Notes: generated by a model from the letters alone, not told the origin. A stretch of DNA of 64,000 nucleotides from JAAEPI01 sp964352625 (GCA_964352625.1 CAYGSD010000001.1:124001-188000); one strand, 5' to 3'. Shown: positions 41,068-51,016, counted from the stretch's first letter. Numbers and translations are program-made.

Positions 41068-43362
41068 ATGATTCTGGTATGTCTATCCACGGTTTTTGAG
41101 GTTCCCTTCCGATCAATTTTACTCTCTGGATTCTGCGTGATTTCCTTATTCAGTTTTTCTCAAAGCTTTGAGGATATTACAAATTCGATTGGGATCAATA
41201 ATTTCCCAATGAATCATGAATTCGGATCCGGGGTTTCAGCTTTTGATATTAACAATGACGGTTGGGTGGATATACACCTGTCTAGCGCATTTGGTCACAG
41301 GGATCCTGTTTACATTAATGAACTAGGTTCTTTCAATGAAAAATCAAATGATCTCGGGCTGAATTTACTTGGAGGTTCTGTGGCCTCATTATGGTTTGAT
41401 TATGACAATGACTTATTGCCTGATTTACTAGTCCTAAATGACTATGTAACTCTGGATTCAGGAAACCCCACCCTACAGCTATTTAGACAAGTTGAGAATA
41501 ATCAATTTCAAGAAGTAACTTCCACAATAGGGCTCGACCTGTTTTCTGAGGCGTATTCAATTTCAACCAAGGGGGGACTTGCAGCCGGTGATTTCAACTT
41601 AGATGGTTTTCTTGATATTATTCAAACTAACTGGACGGATGGAAGTATAACGCTTTTAATTAATGAATCAGGCAGTGGGTTTGTAGATAAAACCCTGGAA
41701 ATGGGATTGCCAAGAAATCTCAACCATTGTTTTCAGCCATTGGTATGGGATTATGATAATGATGGGGATATGGATCTGTATATTAACGTGGATGGTGACC
41801 CAAATGAATTGTTTCTAAATAACAATCAGAATTTCATTAATTACACAGAGAGTTCTCAAATGAACGCTGATGGATACGAAATGGGACTAGCAATTGCTGA
41901 TTTTGACAACAATGGTGTCTTTGATATTTTCATATCCAATGCAACTAATATCGGTTTTCCAAACATATTCTATGTAGGCTTCAAAGATTCGGATGAAATC
42001 AATTATCAAGAGGTTGCCTCCAACTATGGAATCGAGACAAGTGGTTGGGGTTGGGGTACAACATTCATTGATGTCAACAATAATGGGTTTCAGGATTTAG
42101 CAGTAACCAACGGAATTAGAAATGATGATCAATCCACATTTTGGATGAATAGACAAGGCACATCCTTTTTGGATGTTTCTTCTGAAATCCGTTTTGATGA
42201 TGAACTTGACGGGGTTTCATTAATTAGTGTAGATATTGACAATGACGGGGACCTAGACATGATTCAGACTGTTAAACCGGACGAATCAAATGTAACTTCT
42301 GTGAGAGTTCTTGAGAATAATTGCCTTGATTGCGGTAATTATATTATTGTGAAGCCAAGAATGAACAATGTAAACAGGTATGGAATTGGAGCGACTGTGG
42401 AAGTGCAAACTGGTGGCTTTACCAGAAAGCGCTTGATCACCGCTGGAACAAGCTTTTATGGGCAGGAGCCAGCTGAAGCACATTTTGGTATTGGGGAGAA
42501 TGAAATGGTTGACAACATCACAGTCACTTGGCCAGGAGGTAGCAAAACCAGTATTGAGAATATATCGGCTAATCAGGTCATCGAAATAACTGATGAAAGC
42601 ACTCTCCACACTCCCAGATTCGCGGGTATAAGTCATTCTGAGTATGGAACAACGCTGACATGGAATCATATGTCATCTGTAGAAATTGGGTTTGAAATCG
42701 AAATAGCTTCAAATGAGAATTTTAATGACTCGCATACCATAAGTCTACCCAATGAAAACAGGTCAACGTTGGATAGCGAATCCACTTTGGAGCTGAATTA
42801 TTACCGGATCAGAGCCTTGGGCGAGGAAACTTTCTCCGATTGGTCACCAACTACTCCTTCAGTGAACCTTACACCTCCTGATGAGCTTGAAATCACTTAC
42901 TATGACACACAAAAAGCTATCCTAAAATGGGTGGATAATTCATCTGCTGAAAAAAGTTATATACTCCAAAGAAGCCTCTCCCCATTATTTGAGTCAAGCT
43001 TTGCAGTAGACCTCAATCTGAATCAAACGGGATATCAAGATAACAATCTCGAACCAGGATTTACCTATTACTACAGGGTGGCAGCAAAGCATGGGCCATG
43101 GCAATCTGAATATTCGAACATAGCTGAAACTTCGATCATATTAAATACCTCAGAAAACCAATTTCTTATCTACCCAAATCCAGTATCCGATATACTTCAA
43201 CTTCCCAATACTGTAAAAAATATTGGCCAATTAGCGATACTGGATTTGAATGGACGGAAGTTCCGATTGAGACCATTATTTGATAACAAATTTAGAGTCG
43301 ATCACCTAACTAGTGGGGTTTATGTGATTCCAAGTCTAGGCATCAAATTCATTAAGAAATAA
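41068..43362 (+). CDS. VCBS/ASPIC repeat protein with T9SS signal
   Basis: 764 residues from the ATG at 41068; signal peptide follows (ILLSGFCVISLFSFSQ). The TTG 48 bp upstream, inside the duplicated repeat, is unlikely. Several FG-GAP/VCBS repeats with calcium-type loops (FDINNDGWVDIHLS, GDFNLDGFLDIIQ, WDYDNDGDMDLYIN, VDIDNDGDLDMIQ), then a UnbV_ASPIC domain (NRYGIGATVEVQTGGF, THFG-like AHFGIGENEMVDNITVTWPGG), two fibronectin-like domains (about 520-690) and a type A T9SS sorting tail (IYPNPVSDILQL to the end). Exported across the outer membrane by the type IX system. Inserted into the 3' end of the ompA gene between 66-bp direct repeats. Confidence 0.88.
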   Translation: MILVCLSTVFEVPFRSILLSGFCVISLFSFSQSFEDITNSIGINNFPMNHEFGSGVSAFDINNDGWVDIHLSSAFGHRDPVYINELGSFNEKSNDLGLNLLGGSVASLWFDYDNDLLPDLLVLNDYVTLDSGNPTLQLFRQVENNQFQEVTSTIGLDLFSEAYSISTKGGLAAGDFNLDGFLDIIQTNWTDGSITLLINESGSGFVDKTLEMGLPRNLNHCFQPLVWDYDNDGDMDLYINVDGDPNELFLNNNQNFINYTESSQMNADGYEMGLAIADFDNNGVFDIFISNATNIGFPNIFYVGFKDSDEINYQEVASNYGIETSGWGWGTTFIDVNNNGFQDLAVTNGIRNDDQSTFWMNRQGTSFLDVSSEIRFDDELDGVSLISVDIDNDGDLDMIQTVKPDESNVTSVRVLENNCLDCGNYIIVKPRMNNVNRYGIGATVEVQTGGFTRKRLITAGTSFYGQEPAEAHFGIGENEMVDNITVTWPGGSKTSIENISANQVIEITDESTLHTPRFAGISHSEYGTTLTWNHMSSVEIGFEIEIASNENFNDSHTISLPNENRSTLDSESTLELNYYRIRALGEETFSDWSPTTPSVNLTPPDELEITYYDTQKAILKWVDNSSAEKSYILQRSLSPLFESSFAVDLNLNQTGYQDNNLEPGFTYYYRVAAKHGPWQSEYSNIAETSIILNTSENQFLIYPNPVSDILQLPNTVKNIGQLAILDLNGRKFRLRPLFDNKFRVDHLTSGVYVIPSLGIKFIKK

Positions 43363-43363
43363 G

Positions 43364-45349
43364 CTATTCGGATATCACTGCCTCCACGCCTTCACGATAT
43401 ATCTCGAACTCTACACGCCTGTTCAGACGTTTGTCGGCTTCAGATTTTTCGTTCTCGATGATTGGTCGGGAGCTGCCAAAACCCTCGTACTCTACTCTGT
43501 CAGGTGAGATGCTGGCAAAATCAATGAAATAATCATAGATACTTTTGGCTCGCTCCTTAGATAAGCGAAGGTTCACTTCATCACTGCCAAAAGAGTCGGT
43601 GTGTCCAGAAATCTTCAGCTTGAAATTGACATTGTCGTAGAGGAAATTCACAATCTTATTTAGGTCAGCATACATCTCTTCTTTCAATGAAGACTTCCCA
43701 ATGTCAAACTCGATGGACTCAAACTTCACCTTGCTGGCGAGCGGTTCAGTTACTTTTTTCAATTCAAGCGGCCCCTCCAAATAAAACACTTCCTCCAGTC
43801 GAAAGAAATCATCCCCTTGAATGACCAGCAGGTAATTGCGGTTGTTAATCAAATCAAACCGAAAGCTCCCATCAGGTTTCAGGAATTTTGGTGCTACTTC
43901 TATCCCATAGTCCAAGTCAATAATTGAAACTATGCCGGTGAAGGGTTTTCCCGTAAGTGAATCCGTCAACGTACCAGTAACAGGAACCGTGGCGAGCGGT
44001 TGTGCTTCCATCGGGAGTGGAAAAGAATACAGGTCCAGTTTGTTTAAATCACGACTCGTAGATCGAGAATAAAAGAGCAATTCTGAGTTAGAGTCTATAG
44101 TGAAATAAAACTCGCTCCCTCTTCCATTCACGAGCGGCCCAATGTTATAGGGCTCAGTCCAGTGCCCCTGAATGTTGTACGATTTGTACATATCAAACTC
44201 CCCGAAATTGTACAACTGCCCATTCGAACTGAAATAAAGCACTTCATAAATAGGATGATAAAAAGGACTCACATCGTTGTTTCTTGTATTCAATACAGGC
44301 CCCATGTTTTTGGCAGGCACCCATTTTCCATTTTCATCGTGGCAGGTGTAGTAGATATCTGATAGCCCAAATCCACCAATTCTGTCTGATGCAAAATATA
44401 GTGTGTCTGCCCCGTGAGACAATGACGGATGGGAATCCCAAGCCACACTGTTCACATTTGCTCCAAGGTTTGTGGCCTCACTCCAGGTGCTATCCTCTTG
44501 CATTTTGACCATGTACAAATCGCAATCTCCAAAAGTGTCCTCACTGTCGCATCTAGAAAAGATGAGCGTCTTGCCATCTCGGCTCAGTACCGCTGAGCCC
44601 TCATTGTATTGTGTGTTCACCGTACTCAGTTCTTTCGCCCCACCCCACCCGAAAGCGTCTCTTTTGGAGATAAAAACGTCTTCATTTTCCTTCGGTGCAA
44701 AAGCCAATCCGCTGCTATTTCTTTTCGAGGTGAAAATCAAAATATCATTCAGGATATTCAATGAAGGGCCGTAATCTGCCTTTGGACTATTTACCGTCTC
44801 TCCCATATTCAACAGAACACCCCGTGGTGGACGCAGCGTGTCAATGAGCTTTCGGTGCTCAGCCATTTCATAGTAATACTCAATAGGCACGTATTGCTCG
44901 GCCTCCTGCCTGTTCAATGAATCATAGTAGAGCTCAATTTCTTTAATGTTAATTCCCTGATGATGATGTTTCAGGACAAGTCTATATAAAGACCTAGCCA
45001 TTTCCCTGTCACCAAAAAGCTCTGTCAACTTAGCAAGCCGCCAGATCATCTTAGTGTCCTTGTAAAAATTCTGTATGCCAAATCGACTGACATAGTCGTT
45101 CATCTTTTCATAAACGGCTTCCCAATCCTCCTTCTTCTGAAGATCAAGGATTTCCTCCATTTTTTGCTTGTTATAGTAATCAGGATATTTGTTGATATAG
45201 GCGAATTCGAAAAGGTTAAGGTTCGAGAAGGAAATCAAAGAATCAGCCTTTATGGGTATTGTAACAGTCTTTTTCTCTTGCGCTACTGCCATGAGTACCG
45301 AAAAGAAAAGCGTCCAAATCAATAAATAAATACGAGGCATTTTATTCAT
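43364..45349 (-). CDS. OmpA-family protein with PD40 repeats
   Basis: 661 residues from the ATG at 45349 (MNKMPRIYLLIWTLFFSVLMAVAQ, signal peptide); the frame to 45376 is less likely. Short TPR-like helices (about 45-140) precede PD40/WD40-like beta-propeller repeats (GPSLNILNDILIFTSKRN, GSAVLSRDGKTLIFSRCD, SHPSLSHGADTLYFASDRIGGFGLSDIY), a carboxypeptidase-regulatory-like segment and a C-terminal OmpA domain that binds peptidoglycan (SGHTDSFGSDEVNLRLSKERA, NRRVEFEIYREG). Its last codons changed when the ASPIC cassette was inserted: EAEETSEGEAPTDESGN was replaced by EAVISE. Confidence 0.93.
   Translation of the reverse strand: MNKMPRIYLLIWTLFFSVLMAVAQEKKTVTIPIKADSLISFSNLNLFEFAYINKYPDYYNKQKMEEILDLQKKEDWEAVYEKMNDYVSRFGIQNFYKDTKMIWRLAKLTELFGDREMARSLYRLVLKHHHQGINIKEIELYYDSLNRQEAEQYVPIEYYYEMAEHRKLIDTLRPPRGVLLNMGETVNSPKADYGPSLNILNDILIFTSKRNSSGLAFAPKENEDVFISKRDAFGWGGAKELSTVNTQYNEGSAVLSRDGKTLIFSRCDSEDTFGDCDLYMVKMQEDSTWSEATNLGANVNSVAWDSHPSLSHGADTLYFASDRIGGFGLSDIYYTCHDENGKWVPAKNMGPVLNTRNNDVSPFYHPIYEVLYFSSNGQLYNFGEFDMYKSYNIQGHWTEPYNIGPLVNGRGSEFYFTIDSNSELLFYSRSTSRDLNKLDLYSFPLPMEAQPLATVPVTGTLTDSLTGKPFTGIVSIIDLDYGIEVAPKFLKPDGSFRFDLINNRNYLLVIQGDDFFRLEEVFYLEGPLELKKVTEPLASKVKFESIEFDIGKSSLKEEMYADLNKIVNFLYDNVNFKLKISGHTDSFGSDEVNLRLSKERAKSIYDYFIDFASISPDRVEYEGFGSSRPIIENEKSEADKRLNRRVEFEIYREGVEAVISE
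43380..43445. repeat. 66-bp direct repeat, right copy (ompA 3' end)
   Basis: Identical to 40969-41034; here it is part of the functional ompA gene. The plus-strand sequence between the copies is the inserted ASPIC cassette (41035-43379). Confidence 0.95.
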
Positions 45350-45501
45350 ACAAGCGTGCATCGACACGAGTGCCACATCCTTTGAAAAATAAAGATAATA
45401 CTATTTGAAATCGGAGGGTTTTATTTGGCATGACGATTGACCCATAGAGGGCACAAATATTTATTTGCACTTGAGTGCTACAATTCTGTCAAACTGACAC
45501 T

Positions 45502-47973
45502 ATGTCAAATAACACAAATAAGTCTTTTTTATTACCTGAATTCATTGACGAAGAATCTGGAGAATTGATCCAGTTTGTCGACACTAACGACAAAACTGAA
45601 TTACTTGCCAGCTTAATCCCAGAGGAGTTGCCGATTCTACCCATAAAAAATACCGTCCTATTTCCCGGTGTAGTTTTGCCGATTACTGTTGGTCGTCAAA
45701 AATCCATTGAGCTAGTTAAAAGCTCTCACAAGGGAAGTAAGATCATTGGGGTAGTTGCTCAAAAAAACCTGAAGGTTGAAGAGCCGGGCTTCCAAGACAT
45801 TTATGACGTAGGTACCGTAGCGAAAATCCTAAAAATGTTTGTGCTACCTGATGGGAATACCACAATCATTATTCAAGGAAAGAATCGATTCAAACTAAAG
45901 GAGAAACTCACTGAGGAGCCGTTTTTGTTAGCAAAATATGACTTGCTTAAAGAGGTCAAAATCAACAAGCAAACCAAAGAGATTTCTGCAACCTTCGAAT
46001 CAATAAAGGAAGCGGCAACTAAAATTTTGACATTAAACCCGGAGATACCTAATGAAGCAAAGGTCGCTTTGGAAAATATTGATAACCAGACTTTTCTCAC
46101 TCACTTTCTTTCATCCAATGTAAACGCAGAAGTCCCAGACAAGCAAAAACTACTTGAGCTTGATGACCTCAAAGAACGTGCTCAGCTTCTTCTTCAATTC
46201 ATGCTTAAGGATATTCAGGTACTCGAATTGAAGCATGAAATACATAAGAAAGTTCATACGGATATCGATCAGCAGCAGCGCGATTATTATTTACGTCAGC
46301 AGATGCGAGTGTTGCAAAACGAACTCGGTCATGATGGTCCGGATCAGGAGGTCGAGGAGCTGAGACGAAAAGGCGATGAAAAGGACTGGCCTGAGGAGGT
46401 AGAAAAACATTTCCACAAAGAGCTCGACAAGATTCTACGGATGAATCCTGCTGCCGCCGAATACCCGGTGGCCATGAACTATGCTGAGCTTTTGGTGGAC
46501 CTTCCTTGGAATGAAGCTACTGAAGATAATTTCGACCTTAAGCGAGCTAAGAAAATTCTTGATAAGGATCACTTCGGCTTAGAGAAAGTCAAGGACCGAA
46601 TTATTGAATATTTGGCGGTTAGGAAATTGAAGAATGATTTGAAAGGCCCAATTCTTTGCCTTTACGGCCCTCCTGGTGTGGGTAAAACTTCGCTTGGAAA
46701 ATCGATTGCCAGCGCACTTGGCAGGGAGTATGTGCGTATGTCCTTAGGTGGCGTGCATGACGAGGCGGAAATCAGAGGACATAGAAAAACCTACATCGGG
46801 GCTATGCCCGGCAAGGTGATCCAAAACATCAAAAGGGCAGGTTCTTCTAATCCAGTCTTCATCTTGGATGAAATAGACAAGGTGAATTCCAGCTTCCGAG
46901 GAGACCCATCATCTGCCCTGCTTGAGGTGCTTGACCCTGAGCAAAATTCCACCTTCAAGGACAATTACCTGGAGGTAGATTACAACCTTTCTAAGGTACT
47001 ATTCATTGCCACAGCGAATGCTCTGGACACGATCCAGCCAGCATTGAGGGACAGAATGGAAATCATTGATGTTTCTGGCTACACGCAGGAAGAAAAGCTT
47101 GAAATTGCTAAAAGGCACCTCGTGCCGAAGCAACTCGAGGAACATGGCTTGACCACCAAAGAGCTGACATTTGAAAAGTCAGCCATTGCGAAATTGATCA
47201 ATGATTACACCCGCGAATCAGGTGTAAGAAGTCTTGAAAGAAAGGTCGCTTCGGTCATTCGATCAGTTGGAAAATCCATAGCAATGGAGGAAGAATACGA
47301 GAAGAAAATCACTCCTGAAGAAGTTCGTAAAATTCTTGGGCCAGAAACTTTCGATAAAGAATTATATGAAGGAAACGACTTCCCCGGTGTGGTGACAGGC
47401 CTTGCTTGGACGGCTGCTGGTGGAGATATTCTCTTCATAGAATCGAGTTTGAGTAGAGGAAAAGGAAAACTTACTATCTCAGGACAGCTCGGGGATGTGA
47501 TGAAAGAATCGGCTCAGGCTGCTCTCTCCTACCTGAAATCAAATGCCGAGGATCTGGGCATTGACTATCGAATTTTTGAGCACTACGATTTGCACATTCA
47601 CGTGCCAGCAGGCGCAGTGCCTAAGGATGGGCCATCAGCAGGAATCACCTTGTTTACTTCCCTTGCTTCTGTTTTCACTCAGAGGAAAATCAAGAACAAA
47701 CTGGCCATGACTGGGGAAATAACGCTCAGGGGAAAAGTGCTGCCCGTTGGAGGAATTAAAGAAAAAATTCTTGCGGCAAAACGAGCCGGCATTAAGGAAA
47801 TCATCATGTGCAAGAAAAACCAAAAGGACATTGATGAAATTGATAACACCTATTTAAAAGGTTTGACGATTCATTTCGTTGAGTATGTTCCGGAAGTGCT
47901 TGAGATTGCTTTATTAAAACAAAAGGTGGCTAATCCGGTGGAATTCATCATCCCTGAAGAAACAACTGCTTGA
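45502..47973 (+). CDS. lon: ATP-dependent protease Lon
   Basis: 823 residues from ATG 45502 (MSNNTNKSFLLPEF). N-terminal substrate domain (LPILPIKNTVLFPGVVLPI), AAA+ with Walker A YGPPGVGKTSLGKSIA, Walker B FILDEIDKV, and protease domain with catalytic Ser in PKDGPSAGITL and Lys in LAAKRAGIKEI. It degrades damaged and short-lived regulatory proteins in the cytoplasm. First gene of the lon-porQ-hslU cluster; its stop overlaps the porQ TTG start (TTGA). Divergent from ompA. Confidence 0.97.
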   Translation: MSNNTNKSFLLPEFIDEESGELIQFVDTNDKTELLASLIPEELPILPIKNTVLFPGVVLPITVGRQKSIELVKSSHKGSKIIGVVAQKNLKVEEPGFQDIYDVGTVAKILKMFVLPDGNTTIIIQGKNRFKLKEKLTEEPFLLAKYDLLKEVKINKQTKEISATFESIKEAATKILTLNPEIPNEAKVALENIDNQTFLTHFLSSNVNAEVPDKQKLLELDDLKERAQLLLQFMLKDIQVLELKHEIHKKVHTDIDQQQRDYYLRQQMRVLQNELGHDGPDQEVEELRRKGDEKDWPEEVEKHFHKELDKILRMNPAAAEYPVAMNYAELLVDLPWNEATEDNFDLKRAKKILDKDHFGLEKVKDRIIEYLAVRKLKNDLKGPILCLYGPPGVGKTSLGKSIASALGREYVRMSLGGVHDEAEIRGHRKTYIGAMPGKVIQNIKRAGSSNPVFILDEIDKVNSSFRGDPSSALLEVLDPEQNSTFKDNYLEVDYNLSKVLFIATANALDTIQPALRDRMEIIDVSGYTQEEKLEIAKRHLVPKQLEEHGLTTKELTFEKSAIAKLINDYTRESGVRSLERKVASVIRSVGKSIAMEEEYEKKITPEEVRKILGPETFDKELYEGNDFPGVVTGLAWTAAGGDILFIESSLSRGKGKLTISGQLGDVMKESAQAALSYLKSNAEDLGIDYRIFEHYDLHIHVPAGAVPKDGPSAGITLFTSLASVFTQRKIKNKLAMTGEITLRGKVLPVGGIKEKILAAKRAGIKEIIMCKKNQKDIDEIDNTYLKGLTIHFVEYVPEVLEIALLKQKVANPVEFIIPEETTA

Positions 47974-48956
47974 AGAAACTCCTTTTCATAGCATTCCTAT
48001 TTCCGCTACTTCTGATTGCTCAGTCAGGCGGCTCCTATTCGTTTCAGTCGCTCTTTCTGACAAACAATGCCAGAACAGCAGCACTGGGAGGGTACAGTGT
48101 TTCTTTGGCCGATGGAGACGCCTCCCTGTTCGGACAAAATCCGGCTCTACTCGATTCGACAAGATCGGGGGATGTTGTGTTTATGTATAATCCCTTTTTC
48201 GTAGATATCAATGCCATGACGGCTCAGTATGTCACCGAGTTTGGCTCACTCGGAAAGGTCGGGTTCGGACTGACTTCTATTGGGTACGGGGACTTCCAGC
48301 AAACAGATGCTACTGGGGCCGAATCTGGAACTTTCAACGCTCGCGATTATGTCATGACGATTGGAAAATCTCACAGGCTGGGGCCGTTCGTGTTGGGAGC
48401 CAACTTAAAATTCATTCACTCTGGGATTGCCGGTTTTTCGGCAAATGCTGTGGCAATGGATTTGGGAGGGTTGTATCAATTGCCTCGTTCCAATTTTAGC
48501 GCTGGCCTGGTGATCAGTAATCTTGGAATGGTGCTGTCTGACTACACTGATCAAAATTCAGAATTACCTCTGCAGGTGACCGCAGGCATTTCTTTTAAAC
48601 CCGAAGGAATGCCTGTGCGATTTACAATGACTGGTCACAACTTCATTGATCCGTCGGACGAGTTCTACGATCAAGACGACAGCCCTAATTTCGCGGATGA
48701 GGCTTTCAAAAGAATCAGTCTTGGAGGAGAGCTTCTCTTAAGTAAGAACTTTAATTTTCTGATTGGATACGATCACAATAAAAAACGGGAGTTGAGACTA
48801 GAAGAAACAGCGGGTGGAGCCGGTTTTTCCTTTGGCTTTATGCTCCAAGTAAAAAAATACCAAATCAGGTTTTCACGTGCAACTTACCAAGCTGCCGGAG
48901 GAACCAGTTACCTTTCAATACAGTCCAATTTGAAGGACATGAAAAAAATATTTTAA
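47970..48956 (+). CDS. porQ: Type IX secretion system protein PorQ
   Basis: 328 residues, starting with TTG (47970) overlapping the lon stop by 4 bp; signal peptide to about residue 17. Matches PorQ: GGSYSFQSLFLTNNARTAALGGYSVSLADGDASLFGQNPALL, then an outer-membrane barrel (FGLTSIGYGDFQQTDATG, LVISNLGMVLSDYT, GGAGFSFGFMLQVKKYQIRFSRATYQAAGGTSYLSI). Known as part of the outer-membrane attachment complex of T9SS, which anchors or processes cargo such as the ASPIC protein 7 kb upstream. Overlaps hslU by 1 bp. Confidence 0.93.
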   Translation: MKKLLFIAFLFPLLLIAQSGGSYSFQSLFLTNNARTAALGGYSVSLADGDASLFGQNPALLDSTRSGDVVFMYNPFFVDINAMTAQYVTEFGSLGKVGFGLTSIGYGDFQQTDATGAESGTFNARDYVMTIGKSHRLGPFVLGANLKFIHSGIAGFSANAVAMDLGGLYQLPRSNFSAGLVISNLGMVLSDYTDQNSELPLQVTAGISFKPEGMPVRFTMTGHNFIDPSDEFYDQDDSPNFADEAFKRISLGGELLLSKNFNFLIGYDHNKKRELRLEETAGGAGFSFGFMLQVKKYQIRFSRATYQAAGGTSYLSIQSNLKDMKKIF

Positions 48957-50329
48957 TGGAAAATTTGACACCCAGACAAATAGTAGCAGAACTGGATAAA
49001 TACATCATCGGCCAAAAGGACGCCAAGCGAAACGTCGCAATTGCGCTCCGCAATCGCTGGAGACGCATGAATGTGAAGGAAGAAATTCAGAAAGAAATTG
49101 TTCCGAACAACATTCTCCTGATTGGGTCGACAGGGGTGGGAAAAACGGAGATAGCCAGGAGATTGGCGACCCTCGCCCATGCTCCATTCGTGAAAGTAGA
49201 AGCTTCAAAATTCACTGAAGTAGGTTATGTCGGTCGCGATGTAGAAAGCATGGTCCGTGACCTAGTAGAACAAGGCGTGAACATGGTCAAGGTGAGCAAG
49301 AAGGAGGAAGTGAAGGAAAAAGCCTCAGAGATTGTGGAAGCGCAGTTATTGGACGCACTTATTCCTCCTTTAAAAGGAAACAAACATCCCTACTCTATGA
49401 AAGTAGCTGGGGAAGAAGAGCCACAAAACGAAGTAGAGCTCAACCAACGTACAAGAGAGCAATTCAGGGAGAAAATAAAGAACGGTGAAATGGAAGATCG
49501 AAAGATCGAAATCGATGTGACTCAGGCTCCAGGAAATCTCGGAATGGTCGGTGGTGGCATGGACGAAGCTTCCATGATCAACCTGCAGGAGATGATCGGT
49601 AACATGATGCCGAAGAAGAAAAAGAAGCGAAAAGTCACTATCGCAGAGGCTCGCAAAATCTTGATGGAAGAAGAATCTTCTAAGCTCATCGATATGGATG
49701 AGGTGAAGGAAGAAGCACTCCACCTTGCCGAAAACAACGGGATCATTTTCATTGATGAAATTGACAAGATTGCCGTAGGGGGTGGTCATAGCAAAGGCCC
49801 GGACGTAAGCCGAGAGGGTGTGCAAAGAGACCTTCTCCCTATCGTGGAGGGAAGTGCGGTTTCCACGAAACATGGGGTTGTGAAAACTGATCACATCCTT
49901 TTCATAGCAGCGGGAGCCTTCCACGTAAGCAAACCTTCAGATTTGATTCCCGAGCTTCAGGGTCGTTTCCCCATTCGTGTGGAGCTGGAAAACCTCACCA
50001 AAGAGGATTTCCTCAGAATCTTAACTGAGCCAAAGAATGCGCTCACCAAGCAATATCAAGCCTTGGTTGGAGCAGAGGAAGTGACGCTTACGTTTCAGGC
50101 TGATGCGCTGGAAGAACTTGCAGAAATGGCCTTCCGAATAAATGAAGATGTAGAAAACATTGGAGCTAGAAGACTTCACACGGTCATGAGCAAGTTGCTC
50201 AACGAAATACTATTCGACATTCCTGACACCATCGGGCCAAATGCACAAATAGTGGTGGACAAAAAGTTGGTGCAAGACAAACTCCAAGACTTGGTGAAGG
50301 ACAAGGATCTGAGTAGGTATATTTTGTAA
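48956..50329 (+). CDS. hslU: HslU, ATPase of the HslUV protease
   Basis: 457 residues. AAA+ unfoldase: NLTPRQIVAELDKYIIGQKDAKRNVAIALRNRWRR, Walker A LIGSTGVGKTEIARRLA, inserted I domain with a long charged/Met-rich segment (MIGNMMPKKKKKRKVTIAEA), Walker B NNGIIFIDEIDKIA and C-terminal SRYIL, the tail that HslV binds. Ends at TAA (50327-50329), but an almost identical copy of its last 29 bases lies 750 bp downstream. No hslV is next to it in this window. Confidence 0.96.
   Translation: MENLTPRQIVAELDKYIIGQKDAKRNVAIALRNRWRRMNVKEEIQKEIVPNNILLIGSTGVGKTEIARRLATLAHAPFVKVEASKFTEVGYVGRDVESMVRDLVEQGVNMVKVSKKEEVKEKASEIVEAQLLDALIPPLKGNKHPYSMKVAGEEEPQNEVELNQRTREQFREKIKNGEMEDRKIEIDVTQAPGNLGMVGGGMDEASMINLQEMIGNMMPKKKKKRKVTIAEARKILMEEESSKLIDMDEVKEEALHLAENNGIIFIDEIDKIAVGGGHSKGPDVSREGVQRDLLPIVEGSAVSTKHGVVKTDHILFIAAGAFHVSKPSDLIPELQGRFPIRVELENLTKEDFLRILTEPKNALTKQYQALVGAEEVTLTFQADALEELAEMAFRINEDVENIGARRLHTVMSKLLNEILFDIPDTIGPNAQIVVDKKLVQDKLQDLVKDKDLSRYIL
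50300..50328. repeat. 29-bp direct repeat, left copy (hslU 3' end)
   Basis: Matches 51050-51078 in 28 of 29 positions (A50315 vs C51065, a silent AGG/CGG change). Encodes KDLSRYIL at the end of HslU. Confidence 0.9.
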
Positions 50330-50335
50330 ATATTT

Positions 50336-51016
50336 ATGTATCGAAAACTAGTATTGATTTTGACAATGATCAACTGGGGAACTTGTATCGCTCAGTGCGA
50401 TAATGAAATTGACAGGATTCTAGAATCTACAATTTCTGACCAATTTCTATTTGAGAATCATGAAAATGTATTATTTCTTTTCGACTCACTTTTGCAGACT
50501 TGCACTAACCCTGATATTCGGACAGTTAAAAGAGCCTATTTGAGCGCTCAAAAAATACAAACCTTCGAAGCAGACAGTATAAAAGATCTTGCAAGAAAAA
50601 TATATCCTATTAAATTCAAAGACTGGGACACATTGAGGCTCACTCCTAAGATCACATCTGTTAATTTGAACAACCCCTTTACAGGATTAATAGACGAAAA
50701 ACATGAAATTGTAGATGAAATGCCCGAATATCCTGGAGGCATGAAGGCTTTTTACAAACACATTTCCAAAAAACTGCATTACCCAAAAGTTGCTAGGGAC
50801 AAAAGAATTGAAGGTAAGGTATATATTCGGTTCATAGTTGAAACGGATGGTCAAGTTTCCAATATTTCAGTTTCAAAAGGACTTGATGAAGAATGCGATC
50901 AAGAAGCCATTAGAGTAATGAAACTATTGCCAAAAAAATTTACGCCTGGCAGAATTAAAGGCACTCCAACAAGAGTCGTAATGTTTGTACCAATTTTCTT
51001 TAAGTTGAAAGAATAG
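50336..51016 (+). CDS. Energy transducer TonB-like protein
   Basis: 226 residues; N-terminal signal or anchor MYRKLVLILTMINWGTCIAQ. The C-terminal 85 residues are a TonB_C domain: PGGMKAFYKHISKKLHYPKVARDKRIEGKVYIRFIVETDGQVSNISVSKGLDEECDQEAIRVMK, ending GTPTRVVMFVPIFF. No proline-rich linker and no ExbB/ExbD nearby, so it is more like the many secreted TonB-C proteins of Bacteroidota than a classical energy transducer. Starts 6 bp after the hslU stop; the segment is bracketed by copies of the hslU 3' end and thus looks inserted. Slightly more A/T-rich than neighbours. Confidence 0.82.
   Translation: MYRKLVLILTMINWGTCIAQCDNEIDRILESTISDQFLFENHENVLFLFDSLLQTCTNPDIRTVKRAYLSAQKIQTFEADSIKDLARKIYPIKFKDWDTLRLTPKITSVNLNNPFTGLIDEKHEIVDEMPEYPGGMKAFYKHISKKLHYPKVARDKRIEGKVYIRFIVETDGQVSNISVSKGLDEECDQEAIRVMKLLPKKFTPGRIKGTPTRVVMFVPIFFKLKE

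Noticed and set aside
42286..42669. 127-codon minus-strand frame inside the ASPIC gene
   Set aside because: No recognisable protein and fully contained in the plus-strand gene.
45472..45486. CIRCE-like heat-shock operator before lon
   Set aside because: Only one half resembles the GAGTGCTAA arm and the partner at the 9-bp spacing is missing.
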